Origin: Neodiprion pinetum
Lineage: Eukaryota; Arthropoda; Insecta; Hymenoptera; Diprionidae
Direction: 5' to 3'
DNA: 64,000 bases
Assembly: GCF_021155775.2 (NCBI RefSeq)
Contig: NC_060234.1
Span: 36,267,026-36,331,025 of the forward strand
The first letter of the stretch is position 1. Each line of letters begins with the position of its first letter. The position numbers and the translations under genes are program-made. Positions 32,301-43,305 of this stretch are shown in pieces. The notes beneath the pieces are model-generated. The model did no database searches and was not told the origin of the DNA. It worked only from the letters and a program-made list of their open reading frames with translations.

Positions 32301-34773
32301 ACTCGCTGGTTAAAATAGGCAAACCGCTAGATGTGGTAGACGAACTGTTGGTTGTGGTGGATGAACCGCTGGTGATAGTAGATAAACCACTGCTCATTGT
32401 AGCTAAAATGTTGCTACTCAGTTTATCAAATTTTGTGATATCCGTAGACCCGTCAAGATGGTTGATTGTTATGATATTCTGAACCACATAAGTATCAGAT
32501 ATTGTCACGCCAGTAGTGGGATTTGTTCGATTGAATTTACCAGTGGTAACTGGGCTAGTTTGCCCGAGGGGGTTCATAACATAAGTCTTGTGCTCCTTGA
32601 ATACCACATTTTCTCCAACTGCATCCTCGTCACCATCAACATACAATATCGCAGTTGTCGTCGTATCGTCGGATCCATCAGGATTTGTTATGCTGGTCAT
32701 CTGCTGAATCACGGCAGTCCCTGACTCGTATTTTCCAGTTTCAGGATCTGTAATTTCGATAACCGCAGTACCAAGGTTGCCATTGTAATCTGATTCGTTA
32801 AAGATATGATAACTGATCAGGGAATAGTCACCGCTGCCAAGAGTGGAAAGTACATCACTCGATGATGTGGAATCTGAATCCTGTACAGCCAGTACTCCTG
32901 ACTTGATTATTTCCTTACTACCGTCAGCATTCAATTTGAATATACTGTTTTCAACGACAAAGGTCCCAGATACAAAAGCACCAGTAACGGGATCCGTCAA
33001 AGTGTATGTACCGATGTCATTTACCGTCGGGCTCCCGTCATCAGAGGTCCCCGTAACGATAGTTTCTTGTACCGTGTAATGTGCTCGCCTTTTGATCCGC
33101 GGTGCAGTAGACAAATCGGAGGTAGTCTGTGGTAGATACGTCGTGCACACTCCAGATCTTTCATAAACAGTAATCCCATCGTCATCAGAATCAACTGTCA
33201 TATTCTGAACGCCGTACGACCCAGACCACGAGATCTTCGTGTTAGGGTCCGTGAACTTGTACGTTCCACTGCGCACGCTTTTGAGGACGTTTCCACCCGA
33301 ATCTTTCAGTTCCAGAACCTGCTCTTTGATGATAAAGTTTTCTCCATTACTAACTATGACCGTTGCGTCGTAGAGCGGAACTGGATTGCTTGTATCACTG
33401 GGGGCAGGATCTAAAGCGCCTAAAATAATTGAGACATCGTCTTGTGGCGTGTTGCTCAACAATGCGATGAGCATTTCAACTGCACCCACTGGATTCGTCT
33501 GTGAAGACTCATTCACGGATTTCAGCAAATCGTCAACCTTTTGCAGAGTTGAAAGAGTGGTTTTGCTTGGGTCCGAGGAAGTGGGCACATCTCCAGCCGA
33601 TGAGTTTTCAGACTTTGCAAGGTTTAGGAAAATTTGAATCGCCAATTTTACGAGTTTCGTATTGTCACCAAATATGGATTTCCCTAACTGGCTAATATCG
33701 ACAAGATACTCTGATTCCAGAGTTTCGAGGTCGGCTGTATCGAACGGCAGACTCTGAGAACTCACCACGACAGCTGTCGGGTCCGTTTGGATCAGAACGT
33801 TGTATAGTGCTTCTTCAAAATTTATAATCGAATTATAGATGTTCCCAGCCCTGACGTTGGCGTCCTCTTGAATAGCCTGTTTTACAATAGCAACATTCTG
33901 CCGCACAACATCTATGATATCACATCCAGAACCTCCTCCAGATACTACCGCCTTCACCACGGCTTCCACCAAATTCGAGAGTAGGTATTGCAGCTTTTCG
34001 GAGTTGTCGTTTTGAACCACTGTTACAACCGATGTTTCCAGGTCATTCAAGGTACTGCAAATTGTCGAAAGTGAGATTTGACTCTGCCCAGTCAACGCCA
34101 GGGTCAATGATGTAATCCAATCGGTTACCGCATCTGTCACATTACTCGGTGCATCAGTAGCCTCCAATTCTCTATTCAACACAATCGCTTTGCTGCACAG
34201 GTTGGGCAGCTCAGCATTGCGGAGCTGTCCAGTGACAATATTGGTGATCGTTTTGTAGAGAGCATCCAATGCTGTATTTACAACCCTTGCACTTCTTCGA
34301 TTCATAAAACTAGAAACCAGGCCCTTGACATTATTGTACTGAATAGTTAAAGCGTTGATCGTGACATCAGAAATAGCTAGTGAGGCCGATGGATGATTAG
34401 CTACGCTGACACTCTTCGAATTGATAGTTCCAAGTTGGGTGATCAAGTTTTGAAAGAGGACAGCGACTTGATCATCAGGTGCTCTGTTAGTCGAAGTGTC
34501 GACTGAGGGTGAGGCTGCGCCGATACTTGGAACATTGTACGAGTAAGTCGGACTGGATGAAGACAGCTGGTTGAGTAGGAACTTAGCCTGGTTCAGCAAC
34601 TTTAGCTTTTCAATCACTGAGCTACCCGTGGATGCCAAACTCGAAGGATTTGAGTTCACGTACGGTGCCAGCCATTGTGCACAGTAGGATGGTGCAGCAA
34701 GAGTACCGTCCAGCCATAAAATTGTGAAAAGCAGGACACAGAAGGAAGCTGTGCTCCCCTTAATTTTCCTCAT
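29362..34773 (-). CDS. Giant secreted mucin-like protein with repeated modules, 1803 residues
   Basis: One uninterrupted exon. The ATG at 34773 opens a signal peptide (MRKIKGSTASFCVLLFTILW) and is preferred to an upstream GTG in the same frame. The order is: an N-terminal helical, Ser/Thr-rich region (about 30-460); four related beta-type modules of 65-80 residues (about 468-785) with the pattern GTYTLTDPVTG...SGTFVVEN...DGS; a Ser/Thr-rich mucin domain (about 795-1240) of 63-residue units with SEWPTTTS; then four more modules (about 1315-1653) and a helical C-terminus. Many Ser/Thr and Asn-x-Ser/Thr sites suggest heavy glycosylation, as in mucus, glue, silk or lining proteins; which one cannot be told. 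TATATGAA at 34823 and a TCAGT initiator at 34794 are 29 bases apart. Confidence 0.85.
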   Translation of the reverse strand: MRKIKGSTASFCVLLFTILWLDGTLAAPSYCAQWLAPYVNSNPSSLASTGSSVIEKLKLLNQAKFLLNQLSSSSPTYSYNVPSIGAASPSVDTSTNRAPDDQVAVLFQNLITQLGTINSKSVSVANHPSASLAISDVTINALTIQYNNVKGLVSSFMNRRSARVVNTALDALYKTITNIVTGQLRNAELPNLCSKAIVLNRELEATDAPSNVTDAVTDWITSLTLALTGQSQISLSTICSTLNDLETSVVTVVQNDNSEKLQYLLSNLVEAVVKAVVSGGGSGCDIIDVVRQNVAIVKQAIQEDANVRAGNIYNSIINFEEALYNVLIQTDPTAVVVSSQSLPFDTADLETLESEYLVDISQLGKSIFGDNTKLVKLAIQIFLNLAKSENSSAGDVPTSSDPSKTTLSTLQKVDDLLKSVNESSQTNPVGAVEMLIALLSNTPQDDVSIILGALDPAPSDTSNPVPLYDATVIVSNGENFIIKEQVLELKDSGGNVLKSVRSGTYKFTDPNTKISWSGSYGVQNMTVDSDDDGITVYERSGVCTTYLPQTTSDLSTAPRIKRRAHYTVQETIVTGTSDDGSPTVNDIGTYTLTDPVTGAFVSGTFVVENSIFKLNADGSKEIIKSGVLAVQDSDSTSSSDVLSTLGSGDYSLISYHIFNESDYNGNLGTAVIEITDPETGKYESGTAVIQQMTSITNPDGSDDTTTTAILYVDGDEDAVGENVVFKEHKTYVMNPLGQTSPVTTGKFNRTNPTTGVTISDTYVVQNIITINHLDGSTDITKFDKLSSNILATMSSGLSTITSGSSTTTNSSSTTSSGLPILTSEWSTTTSSSPTVTSGSSTTTNSSSTTSSGLPISTSEWPTTTSTSPTITSSSSTTTNSSATTTIDSPTTTSSSPTITSGSSTTTNSSSTTSSGLPISTSEWPTTTSSSPTITSSSSTTTNSSATTTIDSPTTTSSSPTITSDSSTTTNSSSTTSSGLPISNSEWPTTTSTSSTITSGSSTTTNTSATTTIDSPTTTSSSPTITSGSSTTTNSSSTTSSGLPISTSEWPTTTSSSPTITSSSSTTTNSSATTTIDSPTTTSSSPTITSGSSTTTNSSSTTSSGLPISTSEWPTTTSSSPTITSGSSTTTNSSATTTIDSPTTTSSSPTITSGSSTITNSSDTTTIDSPTTTSGSPTIPSEWPTTTSSSPDITSGSYNTTNSSSTTSSGSPISTSEWHTTTSGSPTITSSSATTTYSSSIDNRIGSAADNSTTSLATLIKTINLLVNILNPENPVTQSSSTNNSGRVASGNVPASSSVPIANSLTSTNDSTVHGVDPTTIIIDGAAFILDQHMVPQLDSEGNVVNVTKTGRFSFTDPVTNVFWSGNVEVNDYSATSSSPGEIDVVESGTFTVNLPNDAFCLTTNISDPANFEIHDNVSVTVDDSGASMVTEDGTYTLTNPKTGNSVTGNFVVETSVSKYNSDGSTDTIKSGIMYVTKFCTISLVEEPSPLSNGGYFLFDDHIFATPESNGLVGTGVYNIKDPNTNEYTAGTYLIQEASNTNNSDGSLNLKTAGLIYVNSSYTSTNSISTDSTLAIINGAQFVFDDHLIRVKSYSGELNTVGTGTLTQTDSASGIVRTGTYYIQSAKFKTNSDGSQDTIKSGTFRYTNNNNTISDLSLTLASLLSQLSSGLNSNSSSVKSQELISILKTVKTELSKISTASSISQTDRVLGSTYVRLPRSNVVSALNGQNLQSGDAVAIQTNNGDALLATIQDLCSPVTFHITNLADLAEGFANAKRIWTVHEDNFSKQDRTFIDALLVLSYAL
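31268..32400 (-). repeat. 189-bp tandem repeat encoding the mucin domain
   Basis: The landmark GGCGAATCGATGG (plus strand) or its one-base variant recurs at 31352, 31541, 31730, 31919 and 32108, exactly 189 bases apart, with an extra copy at 31268 from a partial 84-base unit. Each unit encodes 63 residues. Copies differ by few bases, a sign of recent expansion or homogenisation. Confidence 0.9.
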
Positions 34774-34789
34774 GACGAGACAGAGATTC

Positions 34790-34823
34790 ACTGAGGATTG
34801 GAATAAAAAACGAGCTTCATATA
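34790..34823 (-). promoter_or_regulatory. TATA box and initiator of the mucin-like gene
   Basis: On the minus strand TATATGAA begins at 34823 and the insect initiator TCAGT begins at 34794, 29 bases downstream, about 21 bases before the ATG at 34773. This is standard core-promoter spacing and leaves a very short 5' UTR. Confidence 0.65.
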
Positions 34824-35390
34824 GTCCATTTGCGAAATTGGCAGAAAGTGATTAAACACGTGGGTCGTGTCCGTAATCGCTAACATCGCGTTTTTCTTTC
34901 TTTTATCGCTTACGATAAAGCACTATCAGGAGGTATTTAACTTTTGCATCAGCACAACAATTATTGTTATATATAAATCTTGCATATCATTATTCGAGCA
35001 GCACCAGATTGCGCCCAATTCTTAGAAGTGAAAACAGTATAGTCTACTTTCGATACGATATCCTGTATTCAATGAAAACTCGGAAAATTTGTAAGAATTT
35101 GTATCAGCTTGCAAAACAGATACCCAGAATATTAACGGGGTCAAAAAGTTTTGCAATTTAATAAGGCAAAGAGAAGGATTGGGATGGATATTGACACATA
35201 AATACTTGAATAGAAATTTATTTATTTATGTACCTGTACAGTCATTTGCGAAATCACTAGTTTTTTCATTCATTAGGCTCAAATATGTTACCCGCAGGCT
35301 CAATCACGCCATGATTCCCAAACGGAACGATGCGTTCTAAGATAAAAATTGTGATATCGTAAATACATTCTTATTGGAAAGGTGAAACTT
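34824..35390. other. Intergenic DNA
   Basis: AT-rich gap between the mucin-like promoter and the next minus-strand gene. Nothing further is seen. Confidence 0.4.
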
Positions 35391-36332
35391 TCACTGAAGG
35401 CCATTTCTGAAACGTACATCATTGCAGTCGGGACAGCCACCGCATTCGCAAGCGGGAACCAACACTCTATCCACTGTGGCGGTTAAACCTGTGAGCATTT
35501 TTACAGGAGGTGCCTGTGCTGGGGTTTCAACAGCAATTGGAAGTTTACCAAGTAGCCACGGATTCTGTTCAACGGGATCTTGGAACGATACCGACAGACA
35601 CGGCTTGCACCTAAAACAGAACATTAATATAAAGATCTGTGCTTCCCGGAAAATAATTGCAAGGCAACTCTGTCTGAACAGAAATCGTGTATAAATTTAT
35701 GAGGCTTGAAATAGGCATACTCTTCGTCAGTCTGTCGATGATATTTACATTTTACGCTTATTATTACTTACGTTGGTTTCTCGACAGTCACTGCTGTTTT
35801 GACAGCAGCATCAAATGTGTACAATGGTTTTGGATTACTTCGAGGTTGATGTTGAACCGTAACACCGTAGGTGCTGCCACATAGATTATCGCAAGGCTTT
35901 TGGACAATCGGTGTTTGAATTTTGACAGGAACACGAAGGCGAGTGGAGCTCTGTCTAGGTTGTTCTGTTATTGAGTATCCGTAAGTCCTCAATTTTTCCA
36001 CGGGGTACGATGGCACTTGCGGGACCTAGGTGACCAGTTATAATTAGTTCTACATGCATATATCTACTTTTATAATTTTCAGAATTCATCTCGAGGCAAG
36101 TTGAAGTTTAAATTCAACTAATACTCGAATTATCGAATACCTGTATAGAGTACGGAAGCGACTCCTTGCAGAAACAGGGGTCTCCGTATGTGACGATTTG
36201 TGGCGCAGAAGGAACAACAGATATGGGACTACCGCAGTTTGGAGGCAGATCACCGTACCCTGGACGAGACTCAGCGATCACGGTAAGTGAGACCAGCGCG
36301 GCCACGAAGACCCAAGTCCGTGTCGATCTCAT
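35391..36332 (-). CDS. Secreted Cys- and Pro-containing protein of unknown function, 221 residues
   Basis: Three exons, 36332-36141, 36025-35772 and 35610-35391, with phases 0 and 2 matching and consensus sites. MRSTRTWVFVAALVSLTVIA is a signal peptide. The mature protein is Pro/Val/Thr-rich with paired Cys motifs spread over all exons: PNCGS, DPCFCK, KPCDNLC, CKPC and CECGGCPDC near the C-terminus. No transmembrane segment is seen. The pattern suggests a disulphide-rich extracellular or structural protein, but no known cuticle or chitin-binding motif was found. The 405-residue gene downstream has a comparable Cys style and may be a distant paralogue. Confidence 0.75.
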
Positions 36333-38105
36333 GATCTTCGAATTGGTGAATGAAAAGTGCCCAAAGTACTTTCATGTGATACATATAGACCGTAATGACG
36401 CAATACCACTTCCTGTTTGCTTGCTACTGTTTTCCGCAAACGCTAAACACCTCGTTGCGAAGTACTTTCGCTTCCTTAACACTAAACTGATCATTATTTA
36501 CGCAATTGGGCAACCGACTTGCGCGTGTTTTCAAAGCCAAAATGCTAAGCTACACGCTAAAGAATGCAAGTTCAGAGTATTTCGTACGCGTACGTAATAC
36601 TGCAAATGAGTAAATTGGAATTCTCTGGATAATCTGTAAAGGAGTATTGCATCTCTGTTTTTCTCTTCCATTTTTCTGCCTGACAGGAAGTAACCGATCA
36701 CCGCGTCGCAAGAAGCGCGGTTTCTTCGCAGGGTCGTATAAGCAGCACGAGGTCGAACGGGGATGTGCTTTTGCTATTTGATGGCCGCTGGCAGTATATA
36801 CACACTCGTTCCACAAGGGTGACTTCGTATAGTGGCTTTCGAGTGGCTGTCATCAGCTCATAACCGTTCCCCTGTGCTTCGGAAACATACGATCGGCGCG
36901 CGAAGCCAGATGGCATACGCACATGGGCGCCCAGACTCATATCCAGGGTTCTTTCCTTGGGAGAAAATTATGGACTGACGACAGGCCGTCATACACTCGG
37001 AAGTAGTAAATGTACCTATTATAGTCGGGGGCTTTTTAGCTCCGAAAATACCTATCGCATCTTCAACACTTTTACACCATCATAAGTAATCACTCGTCGA
37101 TCTCTACTAAAAGAATCTCAGAAATCTCTCCAAACGTTACTCGAATATATTTTTACACACAGCATCGGCATGAGAAGATTTTTAAGAAAGCAATCAATTG
37201 CCCGTCGACGCCTACTCACTGTAATTGTTACAGTAATAAATAAATGAACATCGACGAATGGTTCGTATAACATTTTATTCAACAATTTGAACAACCGTCG
37301 CAAGGTGAAAACTGAAAAGTTTTCCCTAAATCGCAAGAAATTCGCATAGACCAAAGTGGCAGTAATACGAAAGTGCGATAATTCGTAATCGCTGTACGAT
37401 GAGTATTCATTCTGTTATCAGCTTCAAAGTTTTGTCTTGGTTAACTGAATATATAACCACGTAATACGGAACAGAAGTCACAACAAAATTTTTCACTCAC
37501 GGTATCTTTAATTAGTCACCACCTGCGCGGTATTTCTCATTGCCACGAATTTTCTTATCATATCGACGGAAAGCATCGAGTTTATAAGTTTTCTAAAGAT
37601 TCATGTATCCGTGATAGTTTCGCAAACATGGTTTCAATTTGCTCAAATTTACGCGAGAACAATGCGCCGAAGCGATTCACATCTTGCTTTTGAAGAATAA
37701 AAAAAATCATAAAATGGCAATTATTTTTGAAGTCTCGACATTTTCAAGCCGCAGAAGTAAATAAATACGTCTTGAACGAACTCGGAAAACAATCTCTCAT
37801 ATAATATGGTATTAAATATTCATTAGTACCTAACATCTATCTATCTGTCTGACATACTATGAAAGTACATGCAGGAGAATTTCACATAATTGAGGATATA
37901 GGTAATAAGAATTTAACAATTTTTCTTCTTGCCATAAGTAATGGTAAAATTCAAAACAAAGGTACGTGTAGTGAAATACTTTTATTTTTTGGGAAAGGGC
38001 ACATGATGGCACAAGGGTTACGGACTAGCAATACCGGAGCAGTTTTCATTGGCCAGCATCGACCGGAAGTAAGAATACTCCTATCCGATTACAGTTCCGT
38101 CTCAA
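36333..38105. other. Intergenic DNA
   Basis: No convincing gene on either strand. It includes the probable promoter of the 221-residue gene (initiator-like GATCAGTTT on the minus strand near 36490) and AT-rich sequence. Confidence 0.4.
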
Positions 38106-39617
38106 TCATTTTCCACAGCCATATCCGTTTTGGGCATGAGCCGAAGCTCTGAGCCTTGCGAGGAATCCGCTGCTACCGTTATAGTTTTCGGAATCTTCGA
38201 CGCTGTAGCTGTCATCACTGTCGAAGGCCTGCTCGTAGCTGGCATCGCTGTAATAGTCATCGTCGGTATCCTTGTTGGGCTGACTTTGGACGATTACGTT
38301 TCCGCTGCGATATCCAGGAACCGTTGGTCCCAGAGCACCGCAAGGAGTTTCATCGAGGTCTGCACTTGCAGCGACTCCTGAATCGCTGAAGGTGTTCACG
38401 AAGTTCACTCCACTTGATGATACTGGACCGTATCCAAGGTCGCTGAAAAACACAGGGTACCAGAATAAACCTTCGTTTCGCATTGACTCCGGAAACAACT
38501 GATACGTTTGTATGTTAGGTCTGGAAAGAGTTTTGTGCTCGATGGTGATTGTACCTGTAGCTGATGAACGAAGGTTTCAAATCGCCCTGCTGGGCCTGGG
38601 CTTCCAATTCCAGTCTCTGCTCCTCCAGGGCCGCTTGCTGGGCGATCACTTCTGCGTAGGTATCACTCATTGCAGGTCTCGATGCGAGTTTCAATTCCAC
38701 AATTGGTTTGTCGACCGTGAGGAGCCTTTCCTCAGGAATGTTGAGGACAGTCCTACGAATGCTACCGTCGATCGGGATACTCGTTGGTCCGAAAGCCAAT
38801 CTTGACTCCTGTATATTCTGGCTCGCTTGTTTGGCCAATCCAAAGGCCAACGCCAAGGAAACAGGGTCAGCGGGTGCCACTGGCACGCTTTGCGAATTGT
38901 AAATGTTTTCTTGTTCGTCGAAGGAGAGTCCTGAATCAATTACAAAGGAGGGAGACATTTTCCAACTAATTTCAAGTTATTTTTTATGGCGAGTCAAGTC
39001 GGTTTCGGGACTGCAACTTACCTTCGTCCTCGAAGACGTTCAGTTCGGCGTTGGGAGTGCTGTAGCTGGTGTAGACGGGTGCATTGTCAGGATCCTTGCA
39101 CTTACATTCCAAAGCTGCAGCGCAAGTGCGGCACATGGGCTTTCCGGGGTAAGCAGGAACGACTTCAGCGATCCCGGAGCAACTGGTGCACAGATCACCG
39201 ACCGGGCGTAGTCTGGAATAGGAATGAAATACGTTAAGGGACGAAGAATCGAGACCGAGATTCTCTTCCTTGCCGGGAAAATTGATTCGGAAGAACTTCG
39301 TACCTCGGTGCAATTGGGCCGCAAGAAGGCTGAAGCAGATCTATGACCGATGGTCCACTGACTTTTTTCACTTGATTCAGACTCCCGCAGCCGCTGCTGT
39401 GCGTAGGTGAAATCTTATAGCTAGCGGCTTCGGTGATCACGGAAGGGTCAGCGAATTTCAACGGGCGGGCTACCTTCGCGGCTTTTACGATGCCCTCGGA
39501 ACATCCGCAGGCGTCAATTCCGGGTCCAAGACCGCAGTTGTGGCGGTGAGAACCCGCGGCATGTTGAACGGTGAGGAAAAGCGCCAGGCCCAGAAACAGT
39601 ATCTGGGAAGTCTTCAT
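38106..39617 (-). CDS. Secreted Cys-containing protein of unknown function, 405 residues
   Basis: Four exons, 39617-39304, 39212-39022, 38930-38555 and 38442-38106, join with phases 2, 1 and 2 and consensus sites. The start MKTSQILFLGLALFLTVQHAAG is a signal peptide. Exons 1-2 are Cys-rich (HNCGLGPGIDACGC, LCTSC, KPMCRTC, CKCKDP); exon 3 is Ala/Gln/Glu-rich and probably helical (QQAALEEQRLELEAQAQQ); exon 4 is Ser/Asp/Tyr-rich and acidic (DTDDDYYSDASYEQ), ending in a CGK tail. Such a mix suggests a structural secreted protein, for instance of silk, egg covering or cuticle, but no domain was recognised. A TATAAGTA box lies upstream at 39729-39722. Confidence 0.8.
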
Positions 39618-39721
39618 GCTTAATTGCGTTGTGATTTTCCGTTTCTCTTATTGCCCACCTTTCTGTTTTGTTTCTCTTAAAATTACCGATATGAGTCCTC
39701 CAGGTCCACTGTGAAGACACC

Positions 39722-39729
39722 TACTTATA
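39722..39729 (-). promoter_or_regulatory. TATA box of the 405-residue secreted gene
   Basis: TATAAGTA on the minus strand, about 105 bases before the ATG at 39617, with a TTCACAGT initiator-like stretch near 39715-39705. Confidence 0.45.
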
Positions 39730-41718
39730 CCTCGACGAATCGTGCGTGCCATTTTAAACCGATGTTGCAATTTTGCAAGCCCCACAACGTGCGGTTTATT
39801 AGCAAATGTTATTCGTTTGAGTTCCGGTGGGATAAACAATCAACATTTGCTGCTTGGATGAAGTTATACGCACGAATAAAAAAACCTCGTAATCATTCAA
39901 TAAAACACTCAAGGTCTGCACAAGGAGTGTTCCTTGTTTAACTTTTGAACGGTAAATTGATTATAAACAGATTTTTTTAATTTACCGACGTCACATAAGG
40001 CAAGTTCGATATCGGTTGCGACTCCGAAGTGCTACCGACTTTATTACCGGAAGTAACAGTCTTGAAAATCAAAATACGGAAGTCAGAAGCAGCGCTAGGG
40101 TGTTTCATTACGAACAATGCGCCAAGGTCACCGATGTCCATCACCAACGTCGGGTACGTGAACTTAACTCTACCTTTCAATAATCAGGATTTATAATTGG
40201 CGTAACTGAATAATATAATATAATACAAATTGACTTTTGAACTAAAACCAATTCTCCTGCAGTAGCATGCTCTTCGAAACCGATCGATATCCTGAAATAT
40301 GTTGTCAGTGAAATATTGGTACTTATGGTTTTATATCAATGACAATTCAACCGTATAACGGGATAGTGGAAGCGATTCGAATTAATGTCAACAACATATA
40401 ACAATATCATAAGCAAATCAATGTGGTAAACTATTTGAATATTTTTATAAAAATTTAATCTGCAATCAAATATTGAAGCCGAAAATATTTCTGGCACGTC
40501 CAGATTTTACGATTTATCAGTTGACGTACGATTGTATCAAACAAGCTTGCATTGGTCATAGAATTGAACTATTTCTTAGACGGGCTTTTGATTCACTCAA
40601 ATTCAGGAGGGAGCAAAAACATGAAAATGCACAGTTTCCTGTACTGTCATGGCGATTTATGAGATTCAGCTCGGATCTCTTTTTTTTGCTGGAATTTTTG
40701 ATCAGTGAAGTTCTCGAATGTAGGTTTCATTAGTCGCGATATAGCAGATATCATTTTCTAATGCACTCTCAATGAAATTACAGAACTAGGGGCCCAGAAT
40801 AATCACAGTCTGTCCTTTTTCTTTTATAACATACACAAATGCTTTAATGTGAGCGTTGTAATTTTTACTTTGACTCTGGACTAGCAGATTTCGTCGATCT
40901 AGATCAAATCAAATTTGTTGCATAATACTTTGCGTTTGAATATACGTTTTTAATATCGAGCAAACATTTTAAAATTTTACCAAATTATTTATTCAATAGA
41001 TATTGGCTGGACATTGTCTCACAGAAGGATCTCTATTCAAAAATAGGAAAAAATAAACAGGTCGACAATACTATAGTCGGTAAGAACTTCATTTATTCAT
41101 CACTCTGACACAGATTGTTTTAAATTTCGGCACGTTGTGAATAATATTTTTCGTGAAAATGCTTATCGAGCTTATTCGTGAGTATCTACCAGCATATTAC
41201 CTTTGCGTTCACACAATCGGAAAAAAATGACGTAATGACTTTTCGTAAATTCATTTCTAATGGAATCGCAAATTAGTGTTAATCATTCGTCAATATTACC
41301 AAATCAATAATAAATATTGCATATAATAAATCTCCCCAAAAAAATTATTACATAAAACTTAATCTTAAGTACGTATTTACAAAACTTGAACAATATTAAC
41401 AGTGTTTCCATTCAGCGAAATATAGAAACACGCAAGTGAAGTTAGCCGAAAACTAGTAGTATATCGTTCAACTATTTTACACTTATAAACACAGGATACT
41501 CCTATCAAACTAATGAGTAAATACAAGTAACCAGTGGACATTATAAAACTTAAGATATATTACAATATTTGCATAGCATCGACTTAACAATTGAACGGAG
41601 TAAGGAACACACGTGAAATACATATCAGTGGTAGAATTCTTTTGAATTAAATTTATACAGCTTTTGCTTAATTTATACACATACCTCTGCATTTATCAAG
41701 ATTTAGAATGAAATCGAT
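39730..41718. other. Intergenic DNA, including the 3' flank of ESS2
   Basis: AT-rich, with only short unsupported frames, for example 40473-40733. The last few hundred bases before 41719 form the ESS2 3' UTR region. Confidence 0.45.
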
Positions 41719-43305
41719 TCACTTATTGAAAAAATCAGCAGCTCTCTGTCTTTGCGTTGGTAAATTAAGCAGATTATCGGTAAGGACAGGACCCTGCAGT
41801 GTCGATGTCTTTTCCAACGCAGAATCTTGGCTCTTAGATCCAGGTGTGCCAAATATTGGTGTGTGTGGCGTCCTTATGCCTATAGAAGGAGTTCTTGTTT
41901 GTCGAGATCTTCTAGGAGTTGGGGTTCCTGAAAGCCGCAACTTTTGCGTCGCTAATCTCCTCGCAGCTGGTGACATCGTGCTCAAACGATCCATCGCAGA
42001 TAAAGGTCTGGGTGATGGACTGTAATTGAAAAATATAAGAATTAGAATGGCTGATTAGTGTGAAATTTTTTATATAGTGCAAGAATTGATAAATAAACAC
42101 AGGGATCAACTGTTCTGCATGAGAAGAATGAAAATTATTAAGACTGTATACCTAGCCAAGGATCTTCTTGCAGCTTCCAAGGCTTTACTTTTCCGGTCTC
42201 TGTGCCTCTCTCCAGCTTTCTCTGCCAGTTGTAATGCAATTTTTTCTCTTTTCGGAGGCTCAGCCATTCTGAATGCTGGCCCATGGCTGGTTCTAAGTAG
42301 CGGAGTATCACCTCCATCCAGCCTGAATGGCGTCCCTTCTATTTGACCCCAAGTCATAATTGGGCTATCGCATTCTCCAGGTCTAGGACTTGGCGTTGCA
42401 ACAAAGCTAAATCCATTGACCCTCGGGGTTGGATTACGAACTACTTCTTTTCCATCGATTCCAATCTTGCCGTCTTTAACCTTTGATTGAGTTTTGGCAA
42501 GTTCGTTGATCGTTTCCTTATTCTGTTGTTCGTTAAAAGGATTCATTCTAAGTCTGGTATTGTCGTGAATGACTTCCTGTTTCCTCTTAGCCAGATTGAT
42601 CTTTTCTTCAGGAGTCAATTCAACGCCGTCAGGCACATACATGATATAATTTTTGTTCGTGTAACTCCAGCCGTCGAGTTCCTTGGGTTTTTCATAATTA
42701 CCCTCAATGCATCTCGTCTCATTTTTGTTCCTCTCAATGGCCAAGACTTTCGACTTTTCTTCAACCTCATATAGCCACGAGTATTTAAGCCTGTGTTTCT
42801 TCTCCGACTCTACCATCATCTCCTCAAAACTTGCGTTGTCCTCGCTTGTATGAGAGGTCAAGTAAGCATCAAGACCCATCTTCACCTCCGTCTCAGCGTC
42901 GTTAGTAGGTACGTCTATCTCCGTAGACTTTGGCATTTCCATGACGGACTCGTCGGTGTTTCCGTTCCGCAAAGGAGTCTCAAACGTTGCAGGACTCACC
43001 GGCCGCTCCGTGATGGGTCGTCCTGAACTGTACTTCTCGTACAACTCGCGCATCCTCTTTATGTTGTTGTGCTCAAGTGCGTCGAGGTAGTCGTTCTGAG
43101 CGTGCAACTTTTCAAGGTCAGGGAAAAAGTCCCTCTGTATGATCTCGGCCATCTTACCGATGTACGTATCCTCATCGAGGATCGTCGACTTGCAGCCCTT
43201 TCTTCGTTTCGCCACCCCAATTGGCTTTTTAAACACTGCCAACTCCTTTATGTTTCTCGCTGCCTCGAGCGCCTGTGAACCAGGCGTGTCCATCGGCGAG
43301 CCCAT
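41719..43305 (-). CDS. Ess2: Splicing factor ESS2 (DGCR14 family nuclear protein)
   Basis: Exons 43305-42152 and 42019-41719 join in phase 2 across a 132-base intron and give 484 residues. The start is the ATG at 43305; the frame extends upstream only from a GTG. Family hallmarks are visible: IIQRDFFPDLEKLHAQNDYL (about 56-73), YEKPKELDGWSYTNKNYIMY, and the Es2 motif TPSPRPGE...SPIMTWGQIEGTPFRL (about 305-330), then a basic Ser/Thr-Pro-rich tail (PTPRRSRQTRTPSIGIRTP). ESS2 is a conserved nuclear protein associated with catalytic spliceosomes. Length matches the family. The gene is an anchor of conserved DNA between the orphan secreted cluster and org-1. Confidence 0.95.

Noticed and set aside
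31211..32302. Minus-strand frames of 139-202 codons rich in His/Gln/Tyr or Pro inside the mucin repeats
   Set aside because: They are other reading frames of the 189-bp repeat; the 1803-residue frame extends far beyond the repeats, has a signal peptide and a promoter, and is the real gene.
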